From contig NZ_JAJUWR010000014.1 of the NCBI RefSeq assembly GCF_021390545.1, positions 1 to 64,000 on the forward strand: a DNA stretch of 64,000 bases. The letters run 5' to 3'. Source of the stretch: Algoriphagus sp. AGSA1. Lineage in GTDB: Bacteria; Bacteroidota; Bacteroidia; Cytophagales; Cyclobacteriaceae. A model generated the notes under the pieces. It had not been told where the DNA came from, did no database searches, and saw only the letters and a program-made list of their open reading frames with translations. A program made the position numbers and the translations under genes. This document shows positions 1 through 7,820 of the stretch, piece after piece. Position 1 is the stretch's first letter; every line of letters begins with the position of its first letter.

Positions 1-1
1 A

Positions 2-94
2 TTCAATGCAAAAATCAAGGCATTCAGGGCTCAGTTCAGAGGTGTCACCAACATTGAATTCTTCCTGTTCAGACTATCAAATATCTATGCTTAA
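2..94 (+). CDS. IS transposase, C-terminal tail (cut by window edge)
   Basis: The frame starting at base 2 is open to a TAA at 92-94 and gives 30 residues, including the stretch AKIKAFRAQFRGV and ending FFLFRLSNIYA. This matches my recollection of the conserved C-terminus of ISAon1-type DDE transposases (ISL3-like) that are common in Bacteroidota. Only the tail is visible, so I cannot tell whether the element is intact. The roughly 60 bases after the stop should contain its right terminal repeat, but without the left end I cannot delimit it. It lies just upstream of accA, reading toward it. Confidence 0.65.
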   Translation, partial: FNAKIKAFRAQFRGVTNIEFFLFRLSNIYA

Positions 95-156
95 AATAAC
101 CAGCTCCCCAGCTATTCCGGCTGATCCTGATTTAGCTTATGCTATTCGTTAAAAAT

Positions 157-187
157 TTTAATTCCCACGGGTATATGCTTATCTTTG
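157..187 (+). promoter_or_regulatory. Predicted promoter of accA
   Basis: TATCTTTG at 180-187 fits the Bacteroidota -7 element TAnnTTTG. TTTA at 157-160 lies 19 bases upstream, one base off the -33 element TTTG. The inferred start of transcription near 194 leaves a short leader before the ATG at 209. This argues against an in-frame TTG at 185, which lies inside the promoter, as the accA start. Confidence 0.5.
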
Positions 188-208
188 TTTTTCCCAAAAA
201 TCACCAAA

Positions 209-1156
209 ATGGTATTAGAATTCGAAAAACCTATAGCTGATTTAGAACAGAAACTTCAGGAAATGAAGGAGTTGGCTACCGGCAGAGATATCGATTTAAG
301 CTCAGATATTGAATCCCTTGAAGATAAAATCCTTGCTTTGAAAAAAGAAACTTTTCAGAATCTTACTCGCTGGCAGCGAGTACAGCTTTCCCGGCATGCC
401 GATAGACCTTATGCGCTGGACTATATCTATGAGATGACCAATGATTTCATCGAACTGCATGGAGATAGGAATGTGGCAGATGACAAGGCGATGGTGGGTG
501 GTCTGGGAGATCTGGATGGCCGCTCCGTGATGTTTATTGGCCAGCAAAAGGGACGAAACACCAAGCAGCGACAGATGCGGAACTTTGGGATGGCAAATCC
601 TGAAGGCTATAGAAAAGCACTTCGCCTGATGAAAATGGCCGAGAAGTTTGGCAAGCCTATCGTCACGCTGATTGATACTCCAGGTGCATTTCCAGGCTTG
701 GAAGCGGAGGAGCGTGGGCAGGGAGAAGCCATAGCCCGGAATATCAAGGAAATGTTTATGCTGAAGGTACCTGTGATCTGCATTATCATCGGCGAAGGTG
801 CGTCTGGTGGAGCTTTGGGCATTGCTATTGGCGACCGGGTTTTGATGTTGGAGAATTCCTGGTATTCTGTTATTTCCCCTGAAAACTGCTCTACCATTCT
901 CTGGAGAAGCTGGGATTATAAGGAACAGGCCGCTGAGGCTTTGAAACTGACGGCGAAAGACATGGAAGGCAATGGTCTGGTGGATGGTATCATCCCTGAG
1001 CCACTTGGAGGAGCCCATCGCGACATGAAAAAAATGGCAATCACCTTAAAAGAAGCCATTCTTCATGCGCTGAAAGAGCTGGATAAAATCAAGCCTGAAA
1101 AAAGAATTGACCAACGCATCGACAAGTTTTGCTCGATGGGTGTGGTAGTCGAGTAA
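209..1156 (+). CDS. accA: Acetyl-CoA carboxylase carboxyltransferase subunit alpha
   Basis: AccA pairs with AccD to transfer the carboxyl group from carboxybiotin to acetyl-CoA, making malonyl-CoA for fatty-acid synthesis. The 315-residue product has the usual length, the N-terminal helical region beginning [13 protein letters not shown], and the crotonase-fold core with [11 protein letters not shown] and [11 protein letters not shown], the glycine-rich oxyanion-hole region. An in-frame TTG at 185 would add eight residues, but it sits in the predicted promoter, and family members start MVLEFE, so I use the ATG at 209. The gene stands alone between an IS tail and a terminator. accB and accC lie together near 38-40 kb. 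accD is not in the window. Identification is secure. Confidence 0.97.
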   Translation: MVLEFEKPIADLEQKLQEMKELATGRDIDLSSDIESLEDKILALKKETFQNLTRWQRVQLSRHADRPYALDYIYEMTNDFIELHGDRNVADDKAMVGGLGDLDGRSVMFIGQQKGRNTKQRQMRNFGMANPEGYRKALRLMKMAEKFGKPIVTLIDTPGAFPGLEAEERGQGEAIARNIKEMFMLKVPVICIIIGEGASGGALGIAIGDRVLMLENSWYSVISPENCSTILWRSWDYKEQAAEALKLTAKDMEGNGLVDGIIPEPLGGAHRDMKKMAITLKEAILHALKELDKIKPEKRIDQRIDKFCSMGVVVE

Positions 1157-1166
1157 ATTTATAAAG

Positions 1167-1199
1167 CCCGGATTTCTTACAAAGTCCGGGATTTTTCTT
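1167..1199 (+). terminator. Rho-independent terminator after accA
   Basis: The stem CCCGGA (1167-1172) pairs with TCCGGG (1185-1190) and is followed by ATTTTTCTTT. It lies directly after the accA stop and separates accA from the next operon. Confidence 0.75.
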
Positions 1200-1206
1200 T
1201 CATATC

Positions 1207-2046
1207 ATGGAATTATACGTAGTCAATACCGGATTTTTCAAATTGGACGGAGGTGCCATGTTTGGTGTCGTGCCTAAAACACTTTGGTCACGGACTAATC
1301 AGGCTGATGAGAATAATCTATGTACCTGGGCTATGAGATCTTTACTGGTCGTCGATGGAAATAGAATTGTCCTTATAGACAATGGAATTGGCGACAAGCA
1401 GGAGGCTAAGTTCTTCTCCCATTATTACCTACATGGGGATGATTCTTTGGAGAAGTCTCTGAGGAAACTTGGGGTAGGTGACCATCAGATCACCGATAAT
1501 TTCTTGACACATCTTCATTTCGATCACTGTGGAGGTGGAGTGAAATATGGTTCCCATGGCCAATATGAACTGACTTTTCCCAGAGCGACTTACTGGTCCA
1601 ATAAAGACCACTGGCAATGGGCCACTGTACCTAATCCTAGGGAAAAGGCTTCATTTTTAGTGGAGAATATATTGCCAATGCAGGAGCTAGGCCAATTGGA
1701 TTTTATGGATCTTTCACAGCAGTCATTCCTCCCAGGGTTTGACTTTATTACCGTAGATGGGCATACGGATAAGCAAATGCTTCCCAAGATTCAATACAGA
1801 GGAAAAACAGTGGTGTTTGTAGCTGATCTGTTGCCCTCGGTAGGTCACATACCCCTGCCATACGTGATGGGATATGATACCCGCCCTCTGCTTACCATGG
1901 ACGAAAAAGCCAAGTTTCTGGAAGAGGCTGCCCGGGAAGAATATATTCTGTTCCTGGAACATGATCCAGTGAATGAATGCTGTACTGTGAAAATGACTGA
2001 CAAAGGCGTACGCTTGGATCAAACATTCAGACTGGATGAAATCTAA
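1207..2046 (+). CDS. Metallo-beta-lactamase-fold hydrolase
   Basis: A 279-residue cytoplasmic protein of the MBL superfamily with the full dinuclear metal site visible: H102, H104, D106 and H107 in THLHFDHCGG, H186 in DGHTD, D207 in FVADLL and H252 in LEHDP. The layout resembles the AHL-lactonase and glyoxalase-II-like branch, but substrate cannot be read from sequence, and quorum-signal cleavage would be speculation. No signal peptide is seen. It begins right after the accA terminator, and its last 11 bases overlap the start of the patatin gene, so the two are probably co-transcribed and translationally coupled. The shared operon with a lipase and an acyltransferase hints at a lipid-related ester substrate. 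Confidence 0.9.
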   Translation: MELYVVNTGFFKLDGGAMFGVVPKTLWSRTNQADENNLCTWAMRSLLVVDGNRIVLIDNGIGDKQEAKFFSHYYLHGDDSLEKSLRKLGVGDHQITDNFLTHLHFDHCGGGVKYGSHGQYELTFPRATYWSNKDHWQWATVPNPREKASFLVENILPMQELGQLDFMDLSQQSFLPGFDFITVDGHTDKQMLPKIQYRGKTVVFVADLLPSVGHIPLPYVMGYDTRPLLTMDEKAKFLEEAAREEYILFLEHDPVNECCTVKMTDKGVRLDQTFRLDEI

Positions 2047-2839
2047 ACTGAAAATCGGGATTGCACTTTCTGGGGGAGGAGTACGTGGAATATCACATCT
2101 GGGAGTCTTAAAAGCCCTCACGGAGTCAGGTATATTCCCCACAGAAGTTTCCGGTACCTCAGCAGGGGCTATTGCCGGGGCTATGTTTTGTCAGGGATAT
2201 ACACCAGATGAGATTCTCAAAATCATAGTAGCCACAAACTATTTTAAATTTCTTCGGCCTGCAGTTTCCTGGACAGGCTTTCTTAAAATGGATTCCGTGA
2301 GCACACTTTTCAAACTCTACCTTGATCACGATGATTTTGGGGAGCTGAAGATCCCTTTGACAGTGGCGGCAACAGACATCAAAAAAGGAAAAGTCAGATA
2401 TTACTCAGAAGGGGAGCTGATCAGGCCTATAATGGCCTCGTCCTGTATCCCTGGCATGTTTGATCCTATCATCATAGGAAAAAGGTACCTGGTGGATGGA
2501 GGTATCCTGAACAACCTTCCAGTGGAACCGCTGGATGGGATCTGTGATTATGTCATCGGTGTGAACTGTAACCAGCTTCCTGAAGAAGCCAATATCAGCA
2601 ATATGAAAAAGCTGATAGAACGATCGGTGATAATGTCTATGAACTATAATGTCTATAGCCGTAAGTCCAAGTGTGATTTTTTTATAGAACCGCCTGGGCT
2701 TGGACGATATGGGGTTTTTGATATTAAAAAAGCCCCCGAACTATTTGCCGTGGGCTATGAACATACGATGAAATTTATTGAAAATAATCCTTCAATTTTG
2801 GAACTGGCAGTGAAAGGTACTAAATCTAAGAAAGCATGA
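2036..2839 (+). CDS. Patatin-like phospholipase
   Basis: Patatin-fold serine acyl hydrolase of 267 residues. The oxyanion-hole loop GGGVRG is at residues 13-18, the nucleophile is S42 in GTSAG, and the second member of the Ser-Asp dyad is D154 in VDGG. Single-domain bacterial members of this length (RssA/YlbK-like) are cytoplasmic; there is no signal peptide or beta-barrel domain. Substrates are expected to be phospholipids or acyl esters. The gene overlaps the upstream MBL gene by 11 bases and the downstream acyltransferase by an ATGATG/TGA junction. A lipase followed by an acyltransferase suggests a lipid remodelling or deacylation-reacylation operon; this is inference. Confidence 0.93.
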   Translation: MKSKLKIGIALSGGGVRGISHLGVLKALTESGIFPTEVSGTSAGAIAGAMFCQGYTPDEILKIIVATNYFKFLRPAVSWTGFLKMDSVSTLFKLYLDHDDFGELKIPLTVAATDIKKGKVRYYSEGELIRPIMASSCIPGMFDPIIIGKRYLVDGGILNNLPVEPLDGICDYVIGVNCNQLPEEANISNMKKLIERSVIMSMNYNVYSRKSKCDFFIEPPGLGRYGVFDIKKAPELFAVGYEHTMKFIENNPSILELAVKGTKSKKA

Positions 2840-3396
2840 TGAAGTTTTTGTCCCGTATTGTGTTTTGGATATCAGGGTGGTCTTTGAACAACCAATGGCC
2901 TGATGGAGTAAAAAAGGCTGTGCTTATCGCTATTCCCCACACATCCAATTGGGATATACTCTATGCGCGGTCCGCTTTTTTCCTGATGGATATCCCAGTG
3001 CGGTTTACCATAAAAAAGGAAGTAATGGTGGGGCCTTTAGGGTGGTTGCTGAAGGGACTGGGAGCTATCTCCATAGACAGAAAACGGGTACCTGGAGGCA
3101 GGAAGCAGACCTATACAGAATCCATGGTATCCATGCTCAAAGAACGTGATGAGCTGGTAATTATGGTTACACCTGAAGGTACAAGGAGTCAGGTGAAAAA
3201 ATGGAAATCAGGATTCTATCATATCGCACTTGGGGCAAATGTCCCGATTATAGTTGGGTATCTGGACTATAAGAAGAAAGAAGCAGGTATCGGGCCTGTC
3301 GTCTATCCGGATGGCAATATGGATGCCCAGATCGAAGAACTGAAAGTATTTGGCAGAACTGTGACAGGAAAGCATCCAGAGAAAGGCATTTTATAG
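2836..3396 (+). CDS. 1-acyl-glycerol-3-phosphate acyltransferase-like protein
   Basis: Short PlsC-type acyltransferase of 186 residues. Motif I is HTSNWD with H35 and D40 (the catalytic H-x4-D), and the later VTPEGTRS matches the acyl-acceptor-binding motif. It is shorter than classical PlsC (about 240 residues) and matches the small subgroup often annotated as glycerol acyltransferase. An N-terminal hydrophobic stretch may associate with the membrane. Two ATG codons (2836 and 2839) overlap the TGA of the patatin gene, giving tight coupling. The physiological acceptor is unknown. No clear terminator follows; the 106 bases downstream are AT-rich. Confidence 0.88.
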   Translation: MMKFLSRIVFWISGWSLNNQWPDGVKKAVLIAIPHTSNWDILYARSAFFLMDIPVRFTIKKEVMVGPLGWLLKGLGAISIDRKRVPGGRKQTYTESMVSMLKERDELVIMVTPEGTRSQVKKWKSGFYHIALGANVPIIVGYLDYKKKEAGIGPVVYPDGNMDAQIEELKVFGRTVTGKHPEKGIL

Positions 3397-3502
3397 ATTT
3401 TCAGGATTTAACTTTTTGTAACATGCATAAATGAAATAGTAGTTTGAATTCAATTAACTTTTGGTATCTGAAGTTTTTTAGTTGAATTTAACCTGTGATT
3501 TT

Positions 3503-4663
3503 ATGAGAATAGTTGTTGCTGTTTCGACTTTCCTGATTGTTTGTTCATGTGCCTCGAAAGGAGAAAAAAAGCAAGTAGTTTCGGGTCAAATCAGAGTTTC
3601 CTTAGACACTGTGCTAGTAGATTCAGGTGATGAGTTTCTTTATTTACAAGATCAACTTTATTATTCTAGTCTATCTACCGATAAAAGCTATCTGGTCAAT
3701 TTTAATAGACAAGATTTTACCACGGAGAAGATTGATCTAAATGAACTTAGACTTTTAGAGAAGGTTCAATTCGAAAAAGAAGGTCCTAATGGCGTACTTA
3801 ACTTGGGTAACTATGTTTCACACTTCTCTCTTTTGTCGGATGGAAATATACTTTTCTGGGATTATTTTATGTACAAAGTTTTTGATGAAAATGGACAATT
3901 AGTCAGGGATTTGGCACTGGATAAAATTGCTCCTGAATTCCTTGGAACTGATGAATACTATGCAGGAGCATTTTTTCAAGTTGAAAATAATTCAGATAGG
4001 CTTATTGCATTTATTTTTCATTGGGAGAGTGGATCTCGCCTGATACTTGATTTTGATTTGAAAGATCAAACTTTTGAAAAGATAGAGTTGCCAGAATTAG
4101 AGAAACTAAATGAGTTCAATGTTAATCTATTGTATGAAGGAACTCCAGCTGGAAGCTATGGGCCAAGTGCCAAAGCTATAAGTGTGAATGGGCAAATTGT
4201 TATTAGTAATACTGCCTTCAATGAAGTGCTGATTTTTGATTTGGAAAAAGACAGTCTTTATACGAAAAGCTGGAATACACATTTATTGGCCGATAAGAAG
4301 AGTTATGTGCCACCAAAAGAAGTTGAAAGAAGTTCTGGTCAATTGAAGGAAATTATTAAAAAAAATGAGGAAGACCTTAATTACAAATCTTTTTTTTGGG
4401 ATGAGAAAAATGAACGTTTTTTCAGGTTTTCAGAAAGAATGCATTTTGGGGAAGAACTCAATGGTTACGGAGATTATGTATCGACCGGATCGGATACTTT
4501 TTTAAGCGTATTTGATAAGGACTTCAATCTAATTGCTGAAGCAAAAATATCAGAACTGGATAAGCTTCCAGTAACTTACTTTACTAAAGATGGGGACATC
4601 TGGATGTTTGAAAATATAGATGACGAACTGGCTTTTGTGATTGTGTCGATTGAAGATGCGTAA
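3503..4663 (+). CDS. DUF4221-type beta-propeller-like lipoprotein
   Basis: Predicted lipoprotein of 386 residues. The N-terminus MRIVVAVSTFLIVCSC looks like a type II signal peptide, with C16 the likely lipidated cysteine (VCSC); an adjacent C14 makes the exact site uncertain. The mature protein has repeated beta-rich segments (for example LLSDGNILFWDYF, VFDKDFNLIAEA) typical of six-bladed propellers, and length and composition fit DUF4221, a family I associate with Bacteroides and Cyclobacteriaceae. Function is unknown. An in-frame TTG at 3482 would extend the start, but the ATG at 3503 gives a proper signal peptide. It faces a convergent toxin gene 12 bases away and looks monocistronic. Confidence 0.7.
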   Translation: MRIVVAVSTFLIVCSCASKGEKKQVVSGQIRVSLDTVLVDSGDEFLYLQDQLYYSSLSTDKSYLVNFNRQDFTTEKIDLNELRLLEKVQFEKEGPNGVLNLGNYVSHFSLLSDGNILFWDYFMYKVFDENGQLVRDLALDKIAPEFLGTDEYYAGAFFQVENNSDRLIAFIFHWESGSRLILDFDLKDQTFEKIELPELEKLNEFNVNLLYEGTPAGSYGPSAKAISVNGQIVISNTAFNEVLIFDLEKDSLYTKSWNTHLLADKKSYVPPKEVERSSGQLKEIIKKNEEDLNYKSFFWDEKNERFFRFSERMHFGEELNGYGDYVSTGSDTFLSVFDKDFNLIAEAKISELDKLPVTYFTKDGDIWMFENIDDELAFVIVSIEDA

Positions 4664-4675
4664 GTTTTCGTATGC

Positions 4676-4999
4676 TTAGAAGCTAAGGGAAAAAGCATTT
4701 ATAAGTTTCAAATCCACTTCCTTAAGAGTAGTTTCTGAAGCAATGCCTAATTTACCTAAAACTATGTTTTTATCTAAAGTGGCAATTTTCGATACACGGA
4801 TTACTGATTTTTTCTTTAGGCCATTTTCTACATCTGGAAGAATTAGAAGGTCTAAATCTGAAATTTCATTTAGCTGAGTGGTGATAAAGGCAACAGTTAC
4901 ATCCAAATCTGTTGCAAGTAGAACTAAGGCAGATCTGTTTTTTTGGCCTGTTAAATCCGTGAATGGGAAGGGTACAAGGATTATATCGCCTTTGGTCAC
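4676..4999 (-). CDS. MazF/PemK-type toxin (type II toxin-antitoxin)
   Basis: A 107-residue protein with the MazF/PemK layout: N-terminal GDIILVPFPFTDLTG, then RSALVLL in the place of the usual RPALVL, and the C-terminal block SKIATLDKNIVLGKLG. Family members are ribosome-independent endoribonucleases that cut single-stranded RNA at short motifs. The start is GTG at 4999, overlapping the TGA of the upstream antitoxin gene by four bases, the standard antitoxin-first arrangement. The cleavage sequence cannot be predicted here. Expression is expected to be autoregulated by the antitoxin-toxin complex, but I see no clear operator. Confidence 0.85.
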   Translation of the reverse strand: MTKGDIILVPFPFTDLTGQKNRSALVLLATDLDVTVAFITTQLNEISDLDLLILPDVENGLKKKSVIRVSKIATLDKNIVLGKLGIASETTLKEVDLKLINAFSLSF

Positions 5000-5223
5000 T
5001 TGTACCTAACTTTTAAATCCTCTACGGTATAGATATCCTCCTCTTTTTCCAGAAATCTATATGGTTTACCTTCTCTTACTAATTTTGTGATGCCTTCCTG
5101 AAGTGTTTTATCTTCCATTTTTTTCAGGATAAAATCAGCAAACTCATTTACCTCCTGAATTTTCTCAATTGGAAGTTTTTCTAAAATATGGACTGTCTTT
5201 CCGATTAAATCCTTTTTAGACAT
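4996..5223 (-). CDS. Antitoxin of the MazF-type module
   Basis: A 75-residue acidic and basic protein directly upstream of the MazF-like toxin. Its N-terminal half (GKTVHILEKLPIEKIQEVNE, then a segment ending in FILKKM) resembles DUF2281-type antitoxins, which pair with PIN or MazF toxins; the C-terminal half would wrap the toxin. I choose the ATG at 5223 (MSKKDLIG); an in-frame ATG at 5241 adds MLNIII, which is not typical. It is assigned mainly by gene order and the four-base overlap. Its DNA-binding mode is not evident. Confidence 0.72.
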   Translation of the reverse strand: MSKKDLIGKTVHILEKLPIEKIQEVNEFADFILKKMEDKTLQEGITKLVREGKPYRFLEKEEDIYTVEDLKVRYK

Positions 5224-5338
5224 AATTATGATATTTAGCATTTCAAGTTAACCAAAATCATTAAACAAAAGGAAATTCCGCAGTTGTTTAGGATTCACGG
5301 TATTAGACGTTCCTAACTTAATACGTAAATCTACAGTA

Positions 5339-6526
5339 TCAGGGTGTAAATTCGGTAATAGCCCTTAAAATCACATCACAGGCTTCATGAATTTCCGCTT
5401 TACTGATCGTGAGAGGAGGGGCTATTCGCATGGCATCGTCGCAGAATAAAAACCAGTCGGTGATTACCCCGAGTTCTGTAGCCCGGTCAATAATAGGCTT
5501 CAGCACATCAAATGACTTGAATTCAACAGCCATCAACAGGCCTTTGTTTCTGATGCCTACGATAGCTGGATGAACCAAAAGTGTCTTGAACAATTCAGCT
5601 TTCTCTTCTACTTGTTCAATAAGTTTTTCTTCTTGCAGGATTTGAATGGTTGCCAATGATGCCGCCGAGCTGACCGGATGTCCACCAAATGTAGTAATAT
5701 GGCCAAGGATCGGATTGTTTTTAAACACTCCCATTACTTCCTTGTTGGCAATAAAGGCTCCTATAGGCATACCTCCGCCCATTCCTTTGGCACAGACCAA
5801 AATATCAGGTACTATCCCAAAGTGTTCAAAAGCCCAGAATTTCCCTGTCCTGCCAAAGCCGCACTGGACTTCATCCAGAATAAGCAAAGTCCCCGTTTCA
5901 TCACACCGTTTTCGCAAGGCTTGGAAATAATCTCTGCTTGCAACCCGGATTCCCGCCTCACCCTGCACTGTCTCAATCAATACTGCTGCGGTGTGAGAAT
6001 TAATACTGTCTAGATCTGAGATCTCCCCATAATGAATATGACTTACGCCTGGAAGCAAAGGTCGATAGGCCTGCTTGAAAATCTCATTTCCCCCCACGCT
6101 CAATGAACCATGAGAACTTCCATGGTAGGCATTTACACAGGATATTAGATTTGGCCTTCCGGTATAGCGCTTGGCTAGTTTTAAAGCGCCTTCTATTGCT
6201 TCGCTTCCGCTATTGACAAGATAGACGTTGTCCAGCTTCTCGGGAAGGGTATCGCAAAGTGCTTTTGCAAGCATGGACTGTGGACTTTGCACAAATTCTC
6301 CGTACACCATCAGATGTAGGTATTTATCCAGCTGTTCTTGAATGGCATTCAAAACCCTTGGATGCCTATGTCCCACGTTGCTTACTCCTATGCCGGATAT
6401 CAGATCGATGTATTTTTCGCCCTTAGGCCCAAAAAGATAAATTCCTTCCGCTTTTTCCACTTCGATCATCAAAGGGAAATCCGTCGTCTGTGCTAAGTGC
6501 TGTAGGAAGAGTTGTCGGTTATTCAT
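5339..6526 (-). CDS. Class III PLP aminotransferase (acetylornithine/ornithine type)
   Basis: A 395-residue fold-type I PLP enzyme. The cofactor lysine is K247 in CAKGMGGGMP, preceded by the PLP-anchoring aspartate in ILDEVQCGFGRTG, with GSEAIEGALKLA in the phosphate-binding region. The length fits the acetylornithine/ornithine/4-aminobutyrate group, usually annotated in Bacteroidota as aspartate aminotransferase family protein. It has no arginine-biosynthesis neighbours, so a catabolic omega-amino acid or general role is as likely as arginine synthesis. It lies 14 bases downstream of the methyltransferase gene on the same strand and is probably co-transcribed with it. Exact substrate is uncertain. 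Confidence 0.9.
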   Translation of the reverse strand: MNNRQLFLQHLAQTTDFPLMIEVEKAEGIYLFGPKGEKYIDLISGIGVSNVGHRHPRVLNAIQEQLDKYLHLMVYGEFVQSPQSMLAKALCDTLPEKLDNVYLVNSGSEAIEGALKLAKRYTGRPNLISCVNAYHGSSHGSLSVGGNEIFKQAYRPLLPGVSHIHYGEISDLDSINSHTAAVLIETVQGEAGIRVASRDYFQALRKRCDETGTLLILDEVQCGFGRTGKFWAFEHFGIVPDILVCAKGMGGGMPIGAFIANKEVMGVFKNNPILGHITTFGGHPVSSAASLATIQILQEEKLIEQVEEKAELFKTLLVHPAIVGIRNKGLLMAVEFKSFDVLKPIIDRATELGVITDWFLFCDDAMRIAPPLTISKAEIHEACDVILRAITEFTP

Positions 6527-6540
6527 TACTAATGTTTAGA

Positions 6541-7437
6541 TCAAAAGCTGGAAAATCTAAAGAATATTCCCAGGGGTAATTTTTTATCCTGGTTATCCTT
6601 CAGGTAGAGTTCCCCATGTTCGGCGTTCCGCACGTCAGTGAAGGTCGTGTTGATAAGGTTTGCGGCGATCAGGGAAGAAAAGCTAAGAGAATACATATTC
6701 AGCAATAGAAAATGGTCTTTTGGATCCAGGATTTCCGCACAGACTTTAAGCATTTCGTTGATTTGCTCTTCCAGCACCCACTTTTCTCCATCAGGGCCGC
6801 GGCCATAGGCAGGAGGATCCAGGATGATACCATGGTATTTGTTGCCCCGGCGGGCTTCTCTTTTGATGAATTTCATGGCATCATCCACGATCCATCGGAT
6901 GTCGGTTTGTCCGGAGGATTCCATATTATGACGGGACCAGGTTACTACCTGCTTTACAGAGTCCAGGTGAGTCACATCCGCACCGGCAGCTTTAGCGGCC
7001 ACACTTGCAGCACCTGTATAGGCAAATAGATTGAGTACTTTAGGTTGTGTACCGGGAAATCTCTTGATGGTTTTGTACAGGTAATCCCAGTTTACCGCTT
7101 GTTCAGGGAAGAGGCCAATATGCTTGAAGGAAGTTTGGGCTAGGTTCAGTTTTAGTTTCAACCCATCTTCATTCGCATATTCTATAGCCCAGTTGTGCGG
7201 CATTTTCTTGAGTTGTTCCCAGTTCCCCTTCTCAGGATTGCTTTTTTCCTTTGCAAAATGTGCATGGGTCATACTTTTCCAATCACTTTCAGGAAGGGTT
7301 TTGTCCCAGATAGCCTGAGGCTCAGGTCTGCTGAGGATGAAGTCTCCAAACCGCTCCAATTTCTCAAATCCACCGGTGTCAATGAGTTCATAATCTTTCC
7401 AAAGTCCTGGGCAAAGCGATAGTATGGATTCGTTCAT
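6541..7437 (-). CDS. Class I SAM-dependent methyltransferase (RlmI-like)
   Basis: A 298-residue Rossmann-fold methyltransferase. The SAM-binding motif NLFAYTGAAS and the catalytic region ILDPPAYGRG match the RlmI/YccW group of 23S rRNA cytosine methyltransferases. It is about 100 residues shorter than RlmI and lacks the N-terminal PUA domain, having instead a short beta-rich segment, like the group annotated simply as class I SAM-dependent methyltransferase. RNA methylation is likely, but the target is unknown. The ATG at 7437 is followed at once by recognisable family sequence. It precedes the aminotransferase gene by 14 bases. Confidence 0.85.
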   Translation of the reverse strand: MNESILSLCPGLWKDYELIDTGGFEKLERFGDFILSRPEPQAIWDKTLPESDWKSMTHAHFAKEKSNPEKGNWEQLKKMPHNWAIEYANEDGLKLKLNLAQTSFKHIGLFPEQAVNWDYLYKTIKRFPGTQPKVLNLFAYTGAASVAAKAAGADVTHLDSVKQVVTWSRHNMESSGQTDIRWIVDDAMKFIKREARRGNKYHGIILDPPAYGRGPDGEKWVLEEQINEMLKVCAEILDPKDHFLLLNMYSLSFSSLIAANLINTTFTDVRNAEHGELYLKDNQDKKLPLGIFFRFSSF

Positions 7438-7820
7438 GGGATGTGTTTTTCAGTCTGCAAAAATAGGGAATTAATCGGAGGAGGACAGATCGTGATGCTA
7501 TGAAGTAGGGCATTTGGATTTTTAAGTTGGACAACTTTGACCTGTTTTGGTTTGGCCGCACAATTTTCTTTACCAGCCTGCTGTGGCAGTGTCTTGCTGA
7601 AATTTTAAGCAAAGGAATGAAACCGTATTGATCACAAATTATTAGGCCTAGCTACTATGTATTTAAATTAAGGGTATTGGTTTTCAGGTAGTAACCCCGT
7701 ACGGCTGATTGATTCTGAATGTTAAATCTGTTTTTTTGTACTTTTGGGCTTATTTTGATGACAAACAAGAACTAGTTCTGCTGTTTTGAATCATCCAAGT
7801 AGTCACCCTGGGAAGTTACC
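7438..7820. other. Intergenic region, 383 bases, divergent promoters
   Basis: This gap separates the minus-strand methyltransferase from the plus-strand acyltransferase pair, so it must hold divergent promoters. I see one good candidate on the plus strand (7739-7746). No RNA gene, intact ORF or long repeat is apparent. Confidence 0.6.
7739..7746 (+). promoter_or_regulatory. Predicted -7 element for the acyltransferase operon
   Basis: TACTTTTG fits TAnnTTTG exactly and lies 75 bases upstream of the ATG at 7821. The -33 element is weak: only TTCTG near 7713-7717, spaced about 21 bases. Confidence 0.4.

Noticed and set aside
302..1018. Long minus-strand open frame opposite accA
   Set aside because: Shadow of a well-identified gene; its translation has no family motifs.
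1207..2046. Quorum-quenching AHL lactonase as a firm call
   Set aside because: The metal ligands only show MBL-fold membership; many other esterases share them.
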